This document shows, piece by piece, positions 56,855 to 64,000 of a stretch of DNA of 64,000 bases (the stretch's first letter is position 1; the number at the start of each line of letters is the position of its first letter). Made by a program: the position numbers and the translations under genes. The notes beneath the pieces are model-generated. The model had not been told where the DNA came from. It did no database searches and worked only from the letters and a program-made list of their open reading frames with translations. Source of the stretch: Symsagittifera roscoffensis (Eukaryota; Xenacoelomorpha; Acoela; Convolutidae); assembly GCF_963678635.1 (NCBI RefSeq), contig NC_087065.1, positions 6,161,209 to 6,225,208 on the forward strand, given 5' to 3'.

Positions 56855-58249
56855 ACGGCAGCACCAATTTACCTGGAGACCAGGAACAATTTTCTCGAAA
56901 AAAAACTATAAAATTTTATAACACTTGGGAGCTCTAGTACTCAGTTTAACAAAGTTATTTTGGACACGCTTTTTTTCGGCAGTTTTCTCTTCACTTTCTC
57001 TAAAAGACTATTCTCATTCATTTAATATATAGCGGTACTCTCTATGCTGCATTCTATGACCTCGTCATGTCTAATGAAACGCATCCTAACTTTCGCAAGA
57101 ATAAGTGTCGCTGTAATGGTGTCAAACGCGTGTCCGTGGGATTTTCGGTTTTCGTCTTAAATGTTGCTAGTTTTAAGCGACCTGCCTTTCATGCAGCTTT
57201 ATTCAAATCTGTGACATTAAAATCGTAACTTTTCTCCTTTAGCGGGTCCTTAATGGAATCCCCAAATCGTTTTGTCCCTGATTTTTGGTAGCCCCATGGC
57301 TACGTCGCATCTTTGGTTTTGTATCTTTATCTTTGTTAGATTCGTCTCAAATCACAGGTGGAGTGTCGGAATGGTTTCCCTCGACTCCTCAGACGTTCAA
57401 TTGCTCGCAAATATTCTTCCAGCGGTTTTTTGGACCCTCGGGTCAAGACTTGATCCGTTAACCTGTCCCATTCTTCAAGAGCCATATCTTTAAGACTAGT
57501 CACTGGCTATGATTTTTTATCGATCTTTTTCAGTTATTTAGGTTTACCAGACTTTTTTTGTTGTCGAAGTGCTTGGTTTATCCGCATTTTTGGTAGATTG
57601 TGAATCGATTCTCGCGAATTTTGTTTTCTTGCTGCATCTGCAGCTTAACTTTTCCTAGCTTCCAGTGCAGTGGGCCTCCTTCCTTTGCTTTGTTTTCCAC
57701 TTCTTCTGGCGTTCGCGGTACAATCACACGTGGGCCTGCAATATTGGTCTTCGCTCTTTTGATGGACAAAGTAGACCCCACTCAACTCCGTATCTTTAGA
57801 CGTGACTACCGATGGGCTTTTCTAAAGTTGATTCTGTACAATTTCTTTGATTTTTGCATTCTGCTGTTGCAACGTCTCACCCTCTGAGTCACTGTTCAGT
57901 TTTAAGATTCAAATTCTTTTGTCTGTCTGATTCTTGGGTATTGGTTCATCCGATGGGCTTTTCCAGAGGTTTTTACTCGCTATTGTTTGCTTTTCTTTAT
58001 CTTCAACGGGACAGTCACTCAATTGGTGAGATGCTGCAACGTTTTTCTATCTTCGTCTGTTTCCCTAGGCTAAATTGCATTTTCGATACTGTCTTAGCAG
58101 TCGATGGAAATTCTGAAGTTATTGTACCTTTGAGTGGCTTTGTTAGTACTTTCCCATTTTTCGCTTTTTATCCATAAGTAAAACATTCGGAAGAGATTCA
58201 CTCTTGGAGCATCTTGTTTGTCGTTGTTGAAACCCTTCTCCCAAGGATA

Positions 58250-58446
58250 TTAATAGTTTTTGAGCGGTTTTTGAGCGGTTTTTTTAGATGAACCTCTCAA
58301 AACCGTTCAAATCTTGCGCGGTTTTTGAGGGTTTTTTTTAGATAAACCGTTCAAAAACCGCTCAAACCGCTCATTTTGAAGCAAGATTTTGAGCGTAATT
58401 GTCTAAAAAAACCGCTCAAACCGCTCAAATCTTGCTTCAAATTAGG
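58250..58446. repeat. Nested hairpin repeat GAGCGGTTTTT
   Basis: Contains multiple GAGCGGTTTTTGAGCGG units facing AACCGCTCAAACCGCTC units, and an outer pair TTGAAGCAAGATTTTGAGCG / CGCTCAAATCTTGCTTCAA. The whole can fold into alternative long stems. It is inside the decayed minus-strand provirus, so it inserted or arose there. Confidence 0.7.
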
Positions 58447-61223
58447 GGAAAAATCTCGACTCGGGTTGCATCTCATTGCTGAGTCTGGATTAAACGAGCT
58501 CGTATCGTCCACTTTTCGTCGGTTATCATTTTATACCATGTCTCTCCTCTCCTCTTTCCGTCTTGCATTGGCTACGAGCCTACGTTGTAGCGTGCAAGCG
58601 CAGTCCTTACCTCACGATGACTACTTTCTCGGCTGTTTCGTACCTTTCTAACTATTTGATTTTCTCCCACAGCTGGTTAATGCAACTTTTCAACTGTTCC
58701 ACCGTGGGAGCGTTTTGTTCAAAACGCTGTTTATCTAATCAATTAGTTTTAGGCAAAAGTTTTTCTCTTCAGATCTTAAAATCAGTTTTAGTGAGCCAAT
58801 TGTTTTTCAATTATTCCCGTATGATTGTACTGAGACTTAACATTATCAATTTGGCATTTCAGTGCAATAGCATGAAACAGAGATCTTATTTTCAAGGCTT
58901 GTATTGTTCTTTCGACCAAACTTCATCCTCGGTGGTCGCCCATTGGAGAAAGATTTTAATTAAGGCCATGTTCGATTTAAAAAAATCATCGTTTTACCTT
59001 AAAACGCTTTGATCGGGCTTTTAAATTGATTTCTGTTTTGCACGGGTGCCGACAGAAGTGCGTGGAAATTTTATCGAGGATTTACCCTCCGTCGATTTCG
59101 TGCTTTTCTTACTGAAGAAAAATTGAGTACCGATCAATTGTAACAAAAAGGTAAGTTTTTTCCTTCATGATCTTCAAATTATCTTGCGTAACCTAGTGTC
59201 GACTCTCAGGAACAGCTGAAAGAGCAGTGGTAAAAAGTTTGTAGAAAAATTTTTTAGGGGGCATTTAGCTTTGTTACCATATCCAATGCAGCTTCTGCAC
59301 TATTCTACCAAGTTAACAATATCCTTGCACATATGAAGCCATCACAAATATTTGGAGAAATCCAGCTTGGTTTCTCGTATTATTTTCATCACCGCCGGCC
59401 TCAGCAGTCCAGGTACTGCCAACCGTCAGTTATTGCCATTTATTGCCATATAGCCGATCCATTCACGCATCCTCCGAAAACAAGTCGGCCAGTTAAAACT
59501 TTCTTATCAATTGCGTCTAATTGGCTAATTGAAAAATCACTTGTGACCGAGCTGCTCTGATAACTTGAATTGAACTCTTCCAGGCAGATGGCTCACCCAC
59601 TTTCCTGGCTGAACTCACTCACCACGGGGATGCAATCGTTGTCATCCTTCGTAATTCCACTTCAACGATGTTTGATGACTCAATAGCTTGGTTCTTATCC
59701 TGCTCGGAATCTTGATGCACTCTTTCCGGGCTTAGTGTCTCCGAATTCCCCTCCAGGTCAAGAAAAACGATTGGTCTGCTTACGTTGTCCCTGCTGATTA
59801 GATCGCAAAATGACTTTAGTCTCTTCTGGCTTTTTCTCTCTAACAAACCCGTGGTTTGTCTGATTCTGATACCCCAGGTTCTGATCTATTCTTTCCGCCT
59901 AGTTTAATTTTTTGTTTTCTCAGAAAGGTCGACTACAATATTTCATTTCCGTGACCTTTCCTATCTCCACCGTCATTTTTTGTTTCGTTAAAGTGCACTG
60001 TTTTCGTTGATTTTTCTTGTTGTTTTTATCTCGCGGTCGTTTTTCGTGGTTCCTTGAGATAACTGACTGAATTGAGTAGGATAAATTGCATAAACTGATT
60101 TTTGATAATTTTGAAAGAAGTGAATCTGAAACTTTTGCTTCCGGTCGAGCTTTGTTCGTTTTTGAACAGTTTGTTTCATATAGCAACCGTGCGATGACAC
60201 ATTACGTTCATTCGGCTCTAGTGTGGATTGTTCTAGAATTTTTTATCGCTATGGTTGAGCGCGTTAGAACCATCAAAACGACCTTTCAAACTCTCGAGAG
60301 CTCTATGAAAATTTTCTTTTGAGGTGAACTTAAACTTTTCATCCAATTCTGATTTCGACTAGTTTTCACTAGTTGGATGTCTTGACAAGATCGGCAATAC
60401 TCATTTAAGACCCTGGAATTTGCCTTAATTGGAACTGGTACGGTAACAATCTGTCTACCCAGCAAGTTAAGTGAGGTTGGTTGTGTTTCCCTCATTCGAT
60501 TTTTCAACCGGTAAATTTTAATTTTTAGTTGTTTTGTTTTCATCCCGAAAAAAAGGTTAAAGTTCATGTGTTAGTTTTGCTGCAATTGGTATAAGTTTTG
60601 TCCGCTAGTTGATTCTGCCCTGCTTGAATAATCTGGGATTAGTTAGTTTTTAAAGCGGAACTTGAGCGTGTCAGTAGCATGCCCACTAATAATGCTAAAA
60701 TTGTTTTGTTTGTTGTTTCCGCAGTCAGTATAATTGACTATGGGCGTATTTTAGATCGAGCAAGGAAAAATAAAACGTTGGGCATTCGGCACTTGTTTTT
60801 GAACAGTTGCCTATTGTTTGGTTTTCCATCTTTTGCCTTTTGTATGGAGTTGGTTTTTCAAAGTGATTATTATTGAAGTAAGGAAACAGTTTTTTGTACA
60901 TTTATCCAGCTGTTTAGTTTGGCTTTATACAAGTAATTTTTAAGCACTTGTTAGTCTGTATCTCGTGTGTGGGTAGGTATCATTCTTTTTTCAATGGGTT
61001 GGACAGAAAAGGTACTGAAAATTTGTTTCAATTACATTGTTCTCAAACTCCCCTGTCGATCGAAGAGTTCTTTCAATTCCATACAAACTTCAATCTCTCT
61101 TTCCGTACATAATTCTGAGTAGTGTTGATCACCATTTCGCGTCGCAAAAGTTATCTAGTGCGTTTCAGAACACAAATTATCTTGTGTGGTTGTTTTTATA
61201 GTCAACAATTTATGCTGACAATT

Positions 61224-61580
61224 TCAACTTGCTTGCTGGAAAAAATTAATCTCATTCTCCGACAGTTCTTTTAATAGTTTCGCAGCTGTCCAGTTCAGAA
61301 ATGAGAGTGGACTCCCGGGCTCAATTGTCGTGCGGACAACCTGGTTGTCAATTCTGACCGACGCCTTCAATGATAACATTTTTTTTCTGGAGTTAGGATC
61401 TCTACCTATGTCATCCTTTTTTGATATTTTCATCTTGCTTCCAATCGCGTCTCTCTTTTTCGGTCCATTCTGAATGTACCGTTCAATAAGTGACATTGAA
61501 GTAGTTTTTGGCTCTATTGACAATTTTTTGAACACTTCACATGAATCAAAGTCTTTAATAAGGTTACATTTTTTATTCAA
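61224..61580 (-). pseudogene. Retroelement protease-like fragment
   Basis: 118 codons. The second half has VRIDNQVVRTTIEPGSPLSF followed by an Asn-Trp-rich helix start: the layout of a retropepsin N-terminal region, in which the usual Asp-Thr/Ser-Gly is read as Glu-Pro-Gly (61,311-61,328). Related Ty3 lineages can have Asp-Pro-Gly here, so Glu may be a decay change. Preceded by basic gag-like sequence. Confidence 0.55.
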
Positions 61581-61931
61581 ACATTCTACTTCCTCTGTCG
61601 CTTCTTTAAATTTCTGAGATCGTCACATTTCCGAAAACATCAGTTAGCTCATTGCTGTTTTTGCATGGTTTCCGAACTGCAGGACAGTTATTAATTGTCT
61701 ATCCGAGAAAATTCTACCACATCACTTAGACAATTCTTTTCCTTAAATATGTCTACCTTTGTTTCTACCAACGTTTTGCTTACTTTTGCAAATTAGATTT
61801 ATTGGATTTTTTGCCGTTGTGATTCCGACTTTTGAGACGTTAGAGTAGTCTGTTTACTGTGCAAAATTCAAACCTTTTTGAGTATTTTGCTTGGCGTTGA
61901 CGTTTCAAAGTTTCACTCGAAAAGAATAGGT

Positions 61932-62135
61932 TTATACGATCTCATCTTCGAAATTACCTAGTTCTGACATTGCTGCTTGTGCAGTTAATGTGGCGCGGAA
62001 TGATTCCAGTGTGTCAGCTGACCTCTGCGACCCGTTGAAAAGCTTGTATCTTTCGTACGTAACGCTTTTTGTTTTTCGAACGAATTTTGTGCCAGCAGTG
62101 CCACTTTTTTGACTTTTTTTTCGAAATCTACGCAT
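61932..62135 (-). pseudogene. Retroelement gag fragment
   Basis: 67 codons ending in VTYERYKLFNGSQRSADTLESF and a helical, acidic end. This matches the central gag helix region ('T.er..f..r.Q...es...f...L') of Ty3/gypsy elements. Upstream Lys/Arg-rich sequence is in shifted frames. Confidence 0.6.
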
Positions 62136-62516
62136 ATGGTTTTTTGTACAAACCTTTTCTTCAACCCTGTTGCCACAGCTAGAAAAAACGAGCCGCTTTC
62201 TGAATCCTTGTTACAGATGTTATGTCCCATTTTTACCCCTCTCTTCCTTCTTTCTTTACTCTCCAACATAACCCTGTCAGTTGCCAATTTATATTTTATT
62301 GTTTTTTGCTGCTACAGCAGCATCTTCACCTTAACGTGGTGCCTCCGGTCCTAGCAATGGCTCCTCTTGGACTTGTTTTTGTTCCTCCAGTAATTTTTCT
62401 GGATTCACAATTTTATAACAGTCACACAGCCACATATCTTGAAACCCCATGGTAGATCCGAGTTCGCCGTTGTCCAGAAAACTGAATTACCAAGACAGAT
62501 CGATTGTTTGGGTCAT

Positions 62517-62536
62517 GAATCCTGCTGACTGCGCCA
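62517..62536 (-). promoter_or_regulatory. Primer-binding site, tRNA-Ser type
   Basis: The minus strand reads TGGCGCAGTCAGCAGGATTC directly inside the right LTR. It matches the 3' end of animal tRNA-Ser (acceptor and T-arm, plus CCA) with about one mismatch. It fixes the transcription direction of the decayed element as minus. Confidence 0.7.
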
Positions 62537-62537
62537 T

Positions 62538-62842
62538 TTAAAAACTCAAAAAATTTCCCTGAGCTCATCGGTTGCAAAACTAATAAGAAATTCAAGAAGT
62601 TATTTTAGAATAATCTTTCTATCCTTTTTCGAAGCTCAGATCTATTGGCTTGGTCCTATAGCTCTGTATGGTAGACTGGCCTTGCAACAGTTCTCTGTTC
62701 AGGTTCGCATTATTGGCCTGATATATCAAGGCTTTTAATGCCAACTTGAGCAGAGAATTGCTGCAAGCCCAGTCTACCATGCAGAGCTCTAGGACCAATA
62801 GTTGTAACATTTTAATCATGCAATAAAAACAAGGTCACTGCA
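62538..62842 (-). repeat. 5' LTR of decayed element, with an internal inverted duplication
   Basis: Partner of 56,639-56,854, but longer. The block 62,640-62,715 is repeated in inverse orientation at 62,735-62,812 (GGTCCTA..GCTCTG.ATGGTAGACTGG and complement, about 80% identical), giving a hairpin absent from the other LTR. Confidence 0.62.
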
Positions 62843-64000
62843 ACTGCAATACGACAAAGTCTCACAAAATGAAAAAAAAAACATTTATGCTATCGTTGAT
62901 AAATTTTTAAGTTTTTTCAAGTTCTTGGCATTTTTTTCAAGGTCGAGCTCGGTCATTTATTTTGAGCAGCTATATTAATATAGGTTTGACTATATGCAAA
63001 GAATTGGGTTTGCTGTGAAAAGTAAGGAGATAGTTTTTTTTCCAAAATAGTTTTTTGTTTCGTGATCGATGTGATCTATAATATTGCCAATTATCATTAC
63101 GGATTAACTGAGAAAGTAATTGACCTTGATGCATTGATTTACCCAAGCACAGTAGATAATTTTTGATGAAGATGACGCCTATGCAAACAGCCCAATTCAG
63201 CTTACTGCATATCGAATCCTTGTCTTCTTATTTAATCAAAAGATTTTCATTCACCAGGTTTGAAAAAAAAACAAGTCTTCCTGGTCGATGTGCAAGTAGC
63301 ACAGATTGTTGCGACCACTGTTATCATTGCAAAAAAAAAGAATCGAAGGTTAGAATGTTGTTTTTTCCAATTTACATTGAGTGCAGAAAAACCGGTAATG
63401 AGATGCTAATGACCCGGATTGAGGTGCTGATTTATGTTTTGACTTTCAAATTCGAGTACACGTCAGTACTCGACAGAAAAAGAATAGTCGAGAAGAAGAA
63501 GAAGAAAGAACACTTGAATTACTATACAATAAAGAGCCGTGGCATCAGTGTAGCAAAGTGTAAATAATAAAATTGGTTATAAATTCATTGGTTACTTCAA
63601 ACAAAAACAAAACATCAGAAAACAAGCAATAAACAAAACAAAAAAACAAAATCGGTTACAGTTCGGAAATTGGTTGGTTAAAGTATATGAAGTTTTGGAT
63701 ACTATAGAAAAATAAAGATTTAAGAATTAGGAACAAGCTGGTAATAAAACTTTACAAACAATTTTACAGATAGTCCAATTATACAGCGTATATACAGAGT
63801 ATATACAGTTTCTCTTTCAAGCAATGTGTGAAAAATTAAACTGAATTAAAACATATAAAACTAGCAAAAACGGAAATCACGCCACGTATTTGTATTAGTA
63901 CATATAGGATTGTTTCTCAATTCACTCACGTAAAATTCTTTCAATTTTTTCTTGAATTCTGTTTTCGATTTTTCTAAATTGCGCAAAATTATAGGCAGTG
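62843..64000. other. Intergenic, no supported gene
   Basis: The longest open frame (63,163-63,567, plus, 134 codons) has Lys-rich low-complexity ends and contains a copy of the dispersed TGTGCAAGTAGCACAGATTGTTGCGAC motif (about 63,287-63,313), so I do not call it a gene. The last 400 bp are A-rich. Confidence 0.5.

Larger units (their letters stand above)
56639..62842 (-). mobile_element. Decayed Ty3/gypsy provirus on the minus strand
   Basis: About 6.2 kb between two diverged direct repeats. Reading the minus strand from the right: LTR, a tRNA-Ser-type primer-binding site, a gag fragment (62,135-61,932), a protease-like fragment (61,580-61,224), then about 4 kb of sequence with many frame breaks, then the second LTR. 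The length and order fit an ordinary Ty3/gypsy element without expansion. I could not identify a clean RT or integrase motif in the decayed middle. Confidence 0.68.

Noticed and set aside
57272..58177. Plus-strand ORFs of 70-107 codons
   Set aside because: They are on the antisense strand of the decayed provirus and have no domain or codon signal.
63163..63567. 134-codon plus-strand frame
   Set aside because: Contains a dispersed repeat motif and Lys-rich low complexity; no conserved feature.

Overview
The window is AT-rich nuclear DNA of an animal, most likely an invertebrate. Two multi-exon genes have introns with GT-AG ends and matching phases, long intergenic stretches are crowded with repeats, and no bacterial operon logic, rRNA or CRISPR is visible. 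I cannot name the species from sequence alone.

Three host genes can be supported. (1) A minus-strand, single-exon secreted protein at 3.8-4.7 kb has a signal peptide and an 18-unit acidic repeat carrying nine RGD tripeptides and 18 Ser-Gly dipeptides. (2) A plus-strand four-exon gene at 7.3-10.8 kb encodes about 672 aa. It has about five N-terminal membrane segments followed by a DUF229-type alkaline phosphatase/sulfatase-fold domain. (3) A minus-strand gene at 42.7-48.4 kb has four phase-compatible exons for an unrecognised cysteine-rich secreted or surface protein; its first exon is not located. Its last exon lies next to a LINE reverse-transcriptase fragment.

The centre (15,368-40,324, about 25 kb) is one giant Ty3/gypsy-type LTR retroelement. 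It has about 405-bp TG...CA LTRs and a 4-bp target duplication (cgaa). The order is long leader, two small upstream ORFs, gag, an Asn/Ser/Arg-rich region, protease remnant, RT-RNase H, integrase, a small membrane ORF, a Pro/Ser/Thr-rich ORF, an envelope-like glycoprotein, then further unknown ORFs. It is inactivated by stops and frameshifts. Two structural events stand out: the 3' half of the env region is tandemly amplified into six units of about 1.34 kb (28,950-36,932), and a perfect 228-bp-arm palindrome lies at 37,980-38,439.

A second, strongly decayed Ty3/gypsy provirus lies on the minus strand at about 56.6-62.8 kb. It has diverged LTRs, a primer-binding site matching tRNA-Ser, and gag and protease remnants.

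The remaining DNA is mostly repeats: tRNA-derived SINE-like copies, short inverted-repeat elements (several with a GTTCCGAC/GTCGGAAC terminal motif), an ATTATAATC-rich domain, and homopolymer or trinucleotide tracts. Long intergenic stretches show nothing I can call as genes.
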